A DNA stretch of 64,000 bases from Azoarcus_F sp036734105. Its GTDB lineage: Bacteria > Pseudomonadota > Gammaproteobacteria > Burkholderiales > Rhodocyclaceae. Location of the stretch: positions 1 to 64,000 of the forward strand of contig DAIMZH010000007.1 in assembly GCA_036734105.1 (NCBI GenBank). Direction: 5' to 3'. Position 1 is the stretch's first letter, and each line of letters opens with the position of its first letter. Below are positions 36,582 through 44,269 of the stretch, in pieces. Position numbers and translations under genes: made by a program. The notes under the pieces are model-generated. The model ran no database searches. It had not been told where the DNA came from and saw only the letters and a program-made list of their open reading frames with translations.

Positions 36582-36851
36582 ATGATCATATCGTTCAAGT
36601 GCAAGGATACAGAGCAGCTTGCAGGCGGGTGTTCCGTCAGACGCTTTGTAAATTTTGAGCGCGTTGCCTTGAGGAAAATTCGCCAACTCCAGCTTGCAAA
36701 TCGGCTGGATGATCTTAAAGTGCCGCCCGGCAATATGTTGGAACCGTTGCACGGTGATCGCCAAGGTCAGCACAGCATTCGAATCAATAAGCAATTCCGG
36801 GTTTGCTTCCGCTGGACCAAGGCCGGCGCGGAAATTGTCGATTACCATTAG
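36582..36851 (+). CDS. higB: HigB toxin (RelE/ParE superfamily)
   Basis: An 89-residue HigB-type mRNA endonuclease toxin: CKDTEQLAGGCSVRRFVNFE, ALRKIRQLQLANRLDDLKVPPGNMLEPLHGDRQGQHSIRI and the terminal FRVCFRWTKAGAEIVDYH are the family pattern. The ATG at 36582 lies only 7 bases after a -10 box, leaving no room for a ribosome binding site. This implies leaderless translation, which may keep toxin output low. higA follows 10 bases downstream with a strong ribosome binding site, the toxin-first order characteristic of hig operons. Confidence 0.95.
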   Translation: MIISFKCKDTEQLAGGCSVRRFVNFERVALRKIRQLQLANRLDDLKVPPGNMLEPLHGDRQGQHSIRINKQFRVCFRWTKAGAEIVDYH

Positions 36852-36861
36852 GAGGCAACTC

Positions 36862-37176
36862 ATGCGCAACATTGACGCAGTAACGCCAGGCGAGCTGCTT
36901 AAAGAAGAGTTTCTAGAGCCGATGGGCATTTCTCAATATCGTCTCGCTAAAGAAATCGGCGTACCTGCCCAGAGGATAGGCCAGATTATTGCCGGAAAAC
37001 GTGCGATTTCGGTAGACACCGACCTGCGACTTTGCCGCTTCTTTGGTTTGTCCAATGGGTATTGGTTGCGTGCTCAGGCAGCTTTTGATACTGAAGTTGC
37101 GGAAGAGGCCCTTGAAGAGCAGTTGAAGAGTATTCGTCCATGGAGTGCCGTTTCAGAAATCGGACACAGGGCATAA
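36862..37176 (+). CDS. higA: HigA antitoxin (XRE-type HTH)
   Basis: A 104-residue antitoxin with an XRE helix-turn-helix (PGELLKEEFLEPMGISQYRL, IGVPAQRIGQIIAGKRAISV, RFFGLSNGYWLRAQAAFD). It has a strong TAGGAGG 9 bases before ATG 36862, in contrast to leaderless higB. HigA neutralises HigB and represses the operon. Confidence 0.96.
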   Translation: MRNIDAVTPGELLKEEFLEPMGISQYRLAKEIGVPAQRIGQIIAGKRAISVDTDLRLCRFFGLSNGYWLRAQAAFDTEVAEEALEEQLKSIRPWSAVSEIGHRA

Positions 37177-37220
37177 CCAACGGCTGCACGGCGACCGATA
37201 TTCTGCCCCATGGCGACTCC

Positions 37221-37283
37221 AAGCTGGCGCGTGCGCCGGGCACCGACGGCATGGCGGTCGATGAACTGCCGGATTACCTTCAA
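37221..37283 (+). pseudogene. Fragment of a group II intron-type reverse transcriptase
   Basis: About 20 codons read KLARAPGTDGMAVDELPDYL. This is the N-terminal signature of group II intron-encoded reverse transcriptases (typically NKGAPGxDGMTVxxLxxxL). There is no start codon, no catalytic YADD region and no intron RNA domain nearby, so only a shred remains between higA and tctA. Short but distinctive. Confidence 0.6.
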
Positions 37284-37342
37284 GTACGATCTGCTCACCC
37301 GCGTCGTTGTTGAGTGCTTGGCGTGAGAGTGGAGAACGTCGG

Positions 37343-38821
37343 TCAGTGGGCGCTTCCCCTGAACCGTCGCCAGCCCATCCAGCCCGACAGGCCGAGGATC
37401 AGCGCGATGCAGGTGGCACTGACCGGGTCGGTCAGCAGCACGCCCGGATCGCCGCGCGAGAACAGCAGGGTGCGACGCAGGTATTCCTCGAACGCCGGGC
37501 CGAGAATGAAGCCGAGCACCAGCGGCGTGGGTTCGAGTCCGAGGCGCAGCAACGCCCAGCCGAACACGCCGAAGGCCAGCATCAGCCAGACGTCGAACAG
37601 CGAGTTGTGCACCGAATGCACGCCGATCAGGCTGATGACCACGATCAGCGGCACCAGGCGCCGGAACGGGATGCGCAGGAGCGAGGCCCAGACCCCCGCA
37701 AAGGGCAGGTTGAGGATGACCAGGATGAGGTTGCCGACGATCAGGCTGGCCATCAGCGCGGTGAAGAGGTCGGGGTTCTGCACGATGAAACCCGGGCCCG
37801 GCATGATGGCGTGGATCATCAGCGCACCGGCCAGCACCGCCATCACCGGGCTGCCGGGCAGGCCAAGCGTGAGCAGCGGCACCAGCGCGCTCTGCGCGGC
37901 AGCGTTGTTGGCGGCTTCTGGGGCCGCGACGCCGGCTACCGCGCCGTCGCCGAGCGGACGGTCGCGGGTGGCGAAACCCGACTCAAGACCACGTGCGGCC
38001 AGCGCCGCCAGCAGCGTGCTCGCACCGGGGATCACGCCCAGGGCGGCGCCGACGGTGGTGCCGCGCAGGGTGGGCAGCCATGCCGCGCGCAGGTCGGCGC
38101 GCGTGGGCCAGGGCCAGCGCACCAGACGGATGCGCTCGGGTCGTCCTCCGGTTTCCAGCGCGCGGATCAGCTCGGCCAGCCCGAAGATGCCCATGACCAG
38201 CGGCACGAAACCGATGCCGTCGCGCAGCTCGGGGATGCCGAAGGTGAAGCGGGGCTGCCCACCGGCGAGGTCGGTGCCGATCAGGCCCAGCCAGGCGCCG
38301 ATCATGATCAGCGCCAGCGCGGGCAGGACCGGCCCCGGCGAGATGACCGCGGCGGCAAACAGTCCGAGTGCGATCAGGCCCACGAGTCCGGCCGGCGCAA
38401 TCGCGGTGGTCACCTGCGCGAGCGGCGCCGACACGGTCGCGATGAGCACCGCCGTCACCAGCCCGGCAAACAGCGAGGCGAGCGCCGCGACCGCGATGGC
38501 GGGTCCGGCCCTGCCCTGCAGGGCCATCCGGTGTCCGTCCAGCGCCGTGACCACCCCTGAGCACTCGCCCGGCAGGTTCAGCAGGATCGAGGTGGTGGAG
38601 CCGCCATATTGCGCGCCGTAATAGATGGCGGCCATCATGATGATGGCGCCCGCTGGCTCGAGCGCGAAGGTCAACGGCAGGAGCAGCGCCAGCGTCGCGG
38701 CGGGCCCGATTCCCGGGAGCACGCCGACCAGCGTGCCGAGCAGGGCGCCGAGCGTACAGAGCAGGAGGTTCTCGGGGGTCAGCGCGAGCGCGAAGCCCGA
38801 GGCCCAGGCGGCAAAGTCCAT
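37343..38821 (-). CDS. tctA: Tripartite tricarboxylate transporter large permease TctA
   Basis: A 492-residue polytopic membrane protein of the TctA family, the main channel of TTT carboxylate transporters. Diagnostic segments are GTLVGVLPGIGPAATLALLL, YYGAQYGGSTTSILLNLPGE and the repeat-related GVIPGASTLLAALAARGLES and LLTLGLPGSPVMAVLAGALM. Around 11-12 helices are visible. It lies 9 bases downstream of tctB on the same strand. GC content is clearly higher than in flanking genes, with long open frames on every strand, a sign of foreign origin. The substrate is a carboxylate but unspecified. Confidence 0.95.
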   Translation of the reverse strand: MDFAAWASGFALALTPENLLLCTLGALLGTLVGVLPGIGPAATLALLLPLTFALEPAGAIIMMAAIYYGAQYGGSTTSILLNLPGECSGVVTALDGHRMALQGRAGPAIAVAALASLFAGLVTAVLIATVSAPLAQVTTAIAPAGLVGLIALGLFAAAVISPGPVLPALALIMIGAWLGLIGTDLAGGQPRFTFGIPELRDGIGFVPLVMGIFGLAELIRALETGGRPERIRLVRWPWPTRADLRAAWLPTLRGTTVGAALGVIPGASTLLAALAARGLESGFATRDRPLGDGAVAGVAAPEAANNAAAQSALVPLLTLGLPGSPVMAVLAGALMIHAIMPGPGFIVQNPDLFTALMASLIVGNLILVILNLPFAGVWASLLRIPFRRLVPLIVVISLIGVHSVHNSLFDVWLMLAFGVFGWALLRLGLEPTPLVLGFILGPAFEEYLRRTLLFSRGDPGVLLTDPVSATCIALILGLSGWMGWRRFRGSAH

Positions 38822-38830
38822 TTTCGTGTC

Positions 38831-39355
38831 TCAGAATGCCGGCCAGAGCGGTGCAGTCGGCGGCAGAAAGGTGATGCCGATGATGGCGGTCAGGCCCGAG
38901 AGTCCGGCCACCGTCAGGCCGAGCGCGACCGGGCCCCGCTCGCCGGCGCCCAGTGCCGCCAGCGCGGCCGCGAGACCCGCAGAGATCACCAGTCCCAGCA
39001 CCGGCAGCGCGAGTGCGAACAGCAGCACCGCGCCGAGCAGGGCCAGTCCGCTCCAGCTCTGTGTCGTCGCCCCCGTCCCGCAACCCTTCGGGCCGTCGTG
39101 TTCCGTGCGCAGGGCGAGCCACACCGCCCACAGGCTACCGATCGCGATCACCCCCTTGGCCAGGAGCTGGGCCAGCAGCCCTGGGCCGACGTTGGGTCCC
39201 AGCCACGCAGGCTGGCCGCGCGCGAGCAGCAGCATTGCCACGCCTACCGCGCATAGCGCCAGGCCGGGCAGGGCCCGTTTCAGGAGCGCGCGGAGGGCGC
39301 GCGTGGACGTTTCCGTCCTGCAGTTGTGTCGCGTCGGGACGATCTTGCTGCTCAT
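38831..39355 (-). CDS. tctB: Tripartite tricarboxylate transporter small permease TctB
   Basis: A 174-residue four-helix membrane protein of the TctB family (LPGLALCAVGVAMLLLARGQ, NVGPGLLAQLLAKGVIAIGS, and two C-terminal hydrophobic helices). It precedes tctA by 9 bases and is divergent from tctC, with 109 bases between them. An N-terminal basic tail of 25 residues (MSSKIVPTRHNCRTETSTRA) is longer than usual; a later start is possible. Confidence 0.88.
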   Translation of the reverse strand: MSSKIVPTRHNCRTETSTRALRALLKRALPGLALCAVGVAMLLLARGQPAWLGPNVGPGLLAQLLAKGVIAIGSLWAVWLALRTEHDGPKGCGTGATTQSWSGLALLGAVLLFALALPVLGLVISAGLAAALAALGAGERGPVALGLTVAGLSGLTAIIGITFLPPTAPLWPAF

Positions 39356-39376
39356 GGTCAGCCTTGAGTGCGTGAG

Positions 39377-39405
39377 TTGACAGGTATGGGTTTAGTTATG
39401 ATACT
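39377..39405 (+). promoter_or_regulatory. tctC promoter candidate
   Basis: TTGACA (39377-39382), a 17-base spacer and GATACT (39400-39405) lie 60 bases before the tctC start, in the 109-base spacer shared with tctB. Confidence 0.55.
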
Positions 39406-39464
39406 CATTCCTATTTAAAAATGTTGATTTCACCAACCTACTCTCTCGAACCCAGGAGCGAAAC

Positions 39465-40457
39465 ATGCTGACCCGTCGCAACTTTCTTGGCACTGCCCTT
39501 GCCGCGCCCCTGCTGTCCCTCATGCCTCGCGCTGCGCGTGCAGCGGAGTGGCCGTCAGCCGGACCCATCCGTCTCGTCGTCGCGCAGGGCGGCGGCGGCA
39601 ACGCCGACGTGGTGGCGCGGATCCTCGTCGAGGCGCTGGAGCCCATGCTCGGCCAGCGCATCCTGGTCGAGAACAATGGCACCGCCTCGGGCATGCGCGC
39701 GACCGAAGATGTCAGCAATGCCGCCCCGGATGGTTACACCCTGCTGGTCGGCACCTCGTCGCAACTGGTGCACAACATCGCCTTGTTCGACCCCTTGCCG
39801 GTCGATGTCGCCACCACCCTGCGCGGCGTCGCAATGATAAACGAGGTGCCCATGGTCATGTGCGTGCCAGCGACCGCGCCCGATGCCGACCTGGCCGCGC
39901 TGACCGCGCGGCTCCAGGCCGACCCGGCAAGTTTCCAGTACGGTTCCGGCCCGGCGGGCACGACGACGCACATCACCGGCGCGCTGTTCCTGCAGCAGAT
40001 CGGCGCCGAGGGCGTCGTGCATGTTCCCTATCCGCGCAGCCCGGAGGCGATGGTGGACGTGATCGCAGGGCGGCTGACCTTCGTCTTCGACCCCTCGCTC
40101 ACCGCAGTGGGCCAGGTGCAGGGCGGTGCGGTGAGAGCGCTCGGCGTCTCGGCGCCGGTGCGGCTGGCCGCACTGGGCGAGGTGCCGACCATGGCCGAAG
40201 CCGGCCTGCCGGGCTTCGTCAGCCAGACCTGGAACACCATCTCGGCACCAGCCGGCACGCCCGACAGCATCGTGAATACCCTGAACGGCATGATCAACGA
40301 GATCGTCCAGTCCGATGCCATGCGCGCCCGCCTCGAGGCGCTGGCGTCGATCGTGCCGCCGGCGAAGACGCCCGCCGAAGTCGATGCCTACTATGCCGCG
40401 CAGCGCGAAACCTGGATCCCGGTGGTCCGCAGCACCGGCGTTCGTCAGGGGGGCTAG
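39465..40457 (+). CDS. tctC: Bug/TctC family periplasmic solute-binding protein
   Basis: A 330-residue periplasmic binding protein for a carboxylate. The Tat signal is clear (MLTRRNFLGTALAAPLLSLM ending ARA), so it is exported folded. Bug-family features include ILVENNGTASGMRATEDVSN, APDGYTLLVGTSSQ, VHVPYPRSPEAMVDVIAGRL and PTMAEAGLPGFVSQTWNTIS. CAGGAGC lies 7 bases before ATG 39465. It is divergently transcribed from tctBA, an alternative to the usual tctCBA operon. Such proteins are strongly amplified in betaproteobacteria. It shares the high GC of the tct block. The TctDE two-component regulator is not nearby. Confidence 0.94.
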   Translation: MLTRRNFLGTALAAPLLSLMPRAARAAEWPSAGPIRLVVAQGGGGNADVVARILVEALEPMLGQRILVENNGTASGMRATEDVSNAAPDGYTLLVGTSSQLVHNIALFDPLPVDVATTLRGVAMINEVPMVMCVPATAPDADLAALTARLQADPASFQYGSGPAGTTTHITGALFLQQIGAEGVVHVPYPRSPEAMVDVIAGRLTFVFDPSLTAVGQVQGGAVRALGVSAPVRLAALGEVPTMAEAGLPGFVSQTWNTISAPAGTPDSIVNTLNGMINEIVQSDAMRARLEALASIVPPAKTPAEVDAYYAAQRETWIPVVRSTGVRQGG

Positions 40458-40690
40458 CGCCGGCCGGTTATCCGCAGCCGGTCAGTCTGCCCAAGCGCGG
40501 GCTGACCTGGCGTGTGGCTGGGAGCGGCAGTGCATCCCTGTCCGAAAAGTGCGAAACGGCGAAACCGGCTCACCGCAAAACTGGATCGGACACCGCTTTA
40601 GCGGGCGGGGGGCACGGCGCAGCTTTGCACTCAATGAAACGGCCGTCCGCACTCTCGTGCGGTGGCAGTCTCCAACACGGCCTTGCTTGA

Positions 40691-42415
40691 TCACGCAGCC
40701 CGAATATCCGTCACCGCTGCGACATCTGGCCGGATGCGGTTGATGCCGCTGACGATGGCGCGGATGGAGGCGGTGACGATATTGCTGTCCAGCCCCACGC
40801 CGTAGTGGTCACCTGCCTTGCCGGTGGCCGAGCGCAGCTCGACGAAGGCGCAGGCCTGGGCGTTGCCGCCGTCGTCGCTGGGGGCGATGGAGCGTTCTTC
40901 AAAGTTTTGCACCTGTACGTCGATACCGGCCACGCGCAGGGCGTGTATTGCGGCGTCTATGGGGCCGTTGCCTTCGCCGTGCAGGGTCTGGCGCTGGCCG
41001 GCGATGTCGACGGTGAGCCGGATGCCCTGGGCGCTGCCGTGCTCGAAGAGGTGGTGTTCGACGTAGCGCATGGGTTCGGCGGTGTCGAGGTAGGTGTTGC
41101 GGAAGAGGTCCCAGATCGCCGAGGCGCTCATCTCGGCGCCGGTGCTGTCGGTGACCTGTTGCACTTCGCGGGAGAACTCCACCTGAAGGCGACGCGGCAT
41201 GACCACGCCGTATTCGGTTTCGAGCAGATAGGCGATGCCGCCCTTGCCGGACTGGCTGTTGACGCGGATCACCGAGTCGTAGCTGCGTCCAACGTCGGCC
41301 GGGTCGATCGGGAGGTAGGGTACGTTCCACAGGTGATTGTTGCCACTGAGGGCCTTTTGGGCCGCGAACCCCTTCTTGATGGCGTCCTGGTGGGAGCCGG
41401 AGAAGGCTGTGAAGACGAGATCCCCCACGTAGGGGTGGCGTGGGTGGATGGGCAACTGGTTGCAGTATTCGACGCTGCGGGCTACCGCGTTGATGTCGGA
41501 GAAGTCGAGGCCTGGGTTGAGGCCCTGAGTGTACATGTTGAGCGCAAGGGTGACGATGTCGACATTGCCGGTGCGCTCGCCATTGCCAAAGAGGCAACCT
41601 TCGATGCGGTCGGCGCCAGCCATCAGCCCGAGCTCGGCGGCGGCGACGCCAGTGCCACGGTCGTTGTGCGGGTGGAGGCTGAGCACCACGCTGTCGCGAC
41701 GGGCGAGGTGGCGGTGCATCCACTCCACCTGGTCGGCGTACACGTTGGGCGTGGCCACTTCGACGGTGGCCGGGAGGTTGAGGATGACTTTGTTGTGCGG
41801 CGTGGCACCCCATTCGGCGGTGACCGCGTCGCAAACATCCTTGGCAAAGTCGAGCTCGGTGGCCGAGAAGGTTTCCGGGCTGTATTCAAGCGCAATTTCG
41901 GTGCCAGAGTCGGTGCGCATCTCGTCGCCAATCTGTTTGATCAGACGCACCGCCTTGACTGCAAGCGCGATGACTTCCGGCTTGTCCATGTTGAACACCA
42001 CATTGCGGAAGGTGGGAGAGGTGGCGTTGTAGACATGGATGATGGCGCGACGGGCACCGCGCACGGATTCCATGGTGCGGCGGATGAGGTCTTCGCGGGC
42101 CTGGGTGAGCACCTGAATGGTGACGTCGTCCGGAATATGGCCGCCTTCGACAAGCTGGCGTACAAAGTCGAAGTCGGTTTGCGAGGCGGACGGAAAGCCG
42201 ACTTCGACTTCCTTGAAGCCGATGTCGCACACCATGCGGAACATGCGCATCTTGCGTTCGACGTTCATGGGTTCAAACAGCGCCTGGTTGCCGTCGCGCA
42301 GGTCGGTGCTCATCCAGATCGGGGCCTTGTTGATCACCTGGCTTGGCCACTGGCGGTCGGCAAGCTGGATGGCGGGAAAGGGGCGGTACTTGACGGACGG
42401 GTCTGGCAACATCAT
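40691..42415 (-). CDS. leuA: 2-isopropylmalate synthase LeuA (type 2)
   Basis: A 574-residue enzyme that condenses acetyl-CoA with 2-oxoisovalerate, the first step of leucine synthesis. The N-terminal TIM barrel carries WMSTDLRDGNQALFEPM, FKEVEVGFPSASQTDFDFVR and the metal-binding LHPHNDRGTGVAAAELGLMA. The C-terminal regulatory domain, which binds leucine for feedback inhibition, ends the protein (SGINRIRPDVAAVTDIRAA). This is the long type 2 LeuA, without leuB/C/D beside it. ATG 42415 is chosen with AAGGAA 8 bases upstream; the frame continues upstream into a repeat element and is not coding there. It is divergent from an Lrp-family gene. Confidence 0.96.
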   Translation of the reverse strand: MMLPDPSVKYRPFPAIQLADRQWPSQVINKAPIWMSTDLRDGNQALFEPMNVERKMRMFRMVCDIGFKEVEVGFPSASQTDFDFVRQLVEGGHIPDDVTIQVLTQAREDLIRRTMESVRGARRAIIHVYNATSPTFRNVVFNMDKPEVIALAVKAVRLIKQIGDEMRTDSGTEIALEYSPETFSATELDFAKDVCDAVTAEWGATPHNKVILNLPATVEVATPNVYADQVEWMHRHLARRDSVVLSLHPHNDRGTGVAAAELGLMAGADRIEGCLFGNGERTGNVDIVTLALNMYTQGLNPGLDFSDINAVARSVEYCNQLPIHPRHPYVGDLVFTAFSGSHQDAIKKGFAAQKALSGNNHLWNVPYLPIDPADVGRSYDSVIRVNSQSGKGGIAYLLETEYGVVMPRRLQVEFSREVQQVTDSTGAEMSASAIWDLFRNTYLDTAEPMRYVEHHLFEHGSAQGIRLTVDIAGQRQTLHGEGNGPIDAAIHALRVAGIDVQVQNFEERSIAPSDDGGNAQACAFVELRSATGKAGDHYGVGLDSNIVTASIRAIVSGINRIRPDVAAVTDIRAA

Positions 42416-42459
42416 CGGGCTGTTCCTTGGGAAGGTTTGCTGTATTTTCGGGGCACCTC

Positions 42460-42575
42460 TAAGGAAACGCTGATTAAATCCGTTCGCCCTGAGCTTGGCC
42501 AGGGGCTCTCCTCCGAAAACCAAGGGCTTCGGCAGGTTTTGCCTGAACGGTGGTGAGTAAATCAGTACTTCCTTA
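42460..42575. mobile_element. MITE-like element upstream of leuA
   Basis: TAAGGAAACGCTGATTAAAT at 42460-42479 and the reverse complement of 42556-42575 (TAAGGAAGTACTGATTTACT) match at 15 of 20 positions, forming terminal inverted repeats of a 116-bp non-coding element. Inside lies a CCCTG/CAGGG hairpin (42487-42491 with 42500-42504). The rest of the leuA-lrp spacer (42416-42824) holds no gene. No target duplication was established. Confidence 0.5.
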
Positions 42576-42824
42576 AACGGCTGCAGGCGCTGCTAGTTGC
42601 TTCGGGCGACGCCATGGTGCGCGCTGCTCGGTGATTCGTCAGACCGCACCCGCGCCTTTCAGCCGTGTTTTCAAGGTGTCTTGCAATGAGGAACAGTGTA
42701 GTTTGTGCGCAGCCGCAGAGGATTGCGTTATTGGTCTGAGGATACTTGTTTTTTGCACTAATACTGTGCATTACACCCATATGGAGCAATAATCTGCAGA
42801 TCACTTGCTTATCTGAGGTTCATC

Positions 42825-43301
42825 ATGCAACTGGATCGCTACGATCGGCAGATTCTTGACCTGCTGCAGCAAGATGGGCGTATCAGCAATCAAGACATGG
42901 CTGACCGCATTGCCTTGTCTCCGTCGGCCTGTTTGCGCCGTCTTCGTGCGCTGGAGGAATGCGGGCTGATCATTGGCTATCGCGCCTTGCTGGATGCAAG
43001 GAAGCTGGGTTTGACGCTGATGGCCTTGATCCACATTTCGATGGACCGCCACACGCCGGAACGCTTCGCCCACTTTGAAACCGTGGTTGCAGACATCCCC
43101 GAGGTGCTGGAGTGTCTGCTTATCACCGGTCAGGACGCCGACTACCAGCTCAAGGTCATTGTGGCCGACATGGACGGGTATCAGGCCTTGCTGTTGAACC
43201 GCATCACACGTATTCCCGGTGTCACCGGGGTGCATTCGAGCTTTGTGTTGCGCCGGGTGATTGACAAGACCGCGCTGCCGCTCCCTCAGTCAAGCGTCTA
43301 G
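42825..43301 (+). CDS. Lrp/AsnC family transcriptional regulator
   Basis: A 158-residue regulator with an N-terminal AsnC-type helix-turn-helix (YDRQILDLLQQDGRISNQDM, RIALSPSACLRRLRALEECG) and a C-terminal RAM domain that would bind an amino acid (VLECLLITGQDADYQLKVIV). TGAGG lies 7 bases before ATG 42825. It is divergent from leuA and 86 bases upstream of livH, so it probably answers to leucine or another branched-chain amino acid and controls both sides. Lrp boxes are too loose to place by eye. Confidence 0.93.
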   Translation: MQLDRYDRQILDLLQQDGRISNQDMADRIALSPSACLRRLRALEECGLIIGYRALLDARKLGLTLMALIHISMDRHTPERFAHFETVVADIPEVLECLLITGQDADYQLKVIVADMDGYQALLLNRITRIPGVTGVHSSFVLRRVIDKTALPLPQSSV

Positions 43302-43387
43302 AGCGGTTGCTGCGGAGACATGCTGTCGCCACAATTTCAGGTCTTCCCCGATTGCACCCGGGTAGCGGTGGGCTATGCTTGCCGCCC

Positions 43388-44269
43388 ATGGGATCAAGCT
43401 TTTTTCAGGTTTTGCTCAGTGGGGTTGCCACCGGCTGCATTTATGGGCTGGTGGCCTTGTCGTTCGTGCTGATTTACAAAGCCACCGAAACCGTCAGCTT
43501 CATGCAGGGTGAGCTGCTGATGGTGGGGGCGTTCGGCGTCCTGGCGCTTAATCTGGCGGCAGGCTGGCCGATGTGGCTGGCGATTCCTGCTGGCATTGTG
43601 CTCATGCTGGCGTTTGGTGCTTTGCTGGAGCGCAGCGTGCTGCGGCGTGCCATTGGTCAGCCGCATCTCACTGCGGTGCTGCTGACCTTCGGGCTAGGCA
43701 TGATGATGCGCGGCGGGGTGACCACCGTACCCGCAGCCAGCCACTCCATGCACCGGTTGGACTTGCCGTGGACGGGTCAAACCCTGCAAATGGGGCCGAT
43801 AGTGCTGGCCATGGAGCATATCGTGGTCATTGCCGCCACCTGTGTGCTGGCCTTGGCGCTGACCGCTTTTTTCAGGGCAACCCGCGCGGGACTGGCCTTG
43901 CGTGCCTGTTCCGAAAACCCGCAGGTGGCTGCCTTGATGGGGGTGTCGGTGAGCGGCATGCACACCCTTGCGTGGGCCATGGGGGCGGCGTTGGCGGCGT
44001 GTGCCGGGTTGCTGTTGGCGCCCATCACCTTTGTGCACCTCAATATGGGGCTGATTGCCCTCAAGGCGTTTCCGGCAGCGGTGCTGGGGGGTATGACAAG
44101 CTTGCCTGGGGCGCTTATAGCAGGGGTTTTTCTGGGCGTCGCCGAGGCGCTGGCCGGTCTGTATCTGCCGGAGGGCGGCAAGGATGTGGTGCCCTACGTG
44201 TTGCTGATGTTGGCATTGTTGCTGTTTCCTGCAGGAATGGGTGCGGCTTTGCAAAGAGGGAGGCGATGA
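43388..44269 (+). CDS. livH: Branched-chain amino acid ABC permease LivH
   Basis: A 293-residue LivH-family permease: SGVATGCIYGLVALSFVLIY and KATETVSFMQGELLMVGAF are the N-terminal signature, and RACSENPQVAALMGVSVSGM is the coupling-helix region. Around eight helices. ATG 43388 is chosen from alignment to family starts; the frame is open upstream. It overlaps livM by 4 bases. The system's ATPases (LivF, LivG) and binding protein (LivJ/K) are not in the window. Confidence 0.9.
   Translation: MGSSFFQVLLSGVATGCIYGLVALSFVLIYKATETVSFMQGELLMVGAFGVLALNLAAGWPMWLAIPAGIVLMLAFGALLERSVLRRAIGQPHLTAVLLTFGLGMMMRGGVTTVPAASHSMHRLDLPWTGQTLQMGPIVLAMEHIVVIAATCVLALALTAFFRATRAGLALRACSENPQVAALMGVSVSGMHTLAWAMGAALAACAGLLLAPITFVHLNMGLIALKAFPAAVLGGMTSLPGALIAGVFLGVAEALAGLYLPEGGKDVVPYVLLMLALLLFPAGMGAALQRGRR

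Noticed and set aside
37307..39380. Long open frames opposite tctA and tctB
   Set aside because: Very high GC leaves few stop codons; the translations are Arg/Gly/Pro-rich low-complexity sequence, whereas the minus-strand frames are clear TctA and TctB.
40530..40620. Insertion sequence remnant after tctC (TGTCCGA and TCGGACA ends)
   Set aside because: Only 7-bp inverted ends with no transposase fragment; too little to support a mobile element.
40805..42556. Plus-strand open frame of 583 codons over leuA
   Set aside because: Antisense to a textbook LeuA; no protein motif.
42562..42804. 80-codon minus frame in the leuA-lrp spacer
   Set aside because: Overlaps the end of the MITE-like repeat, lacks a ribosome binding site and resembles no protein.
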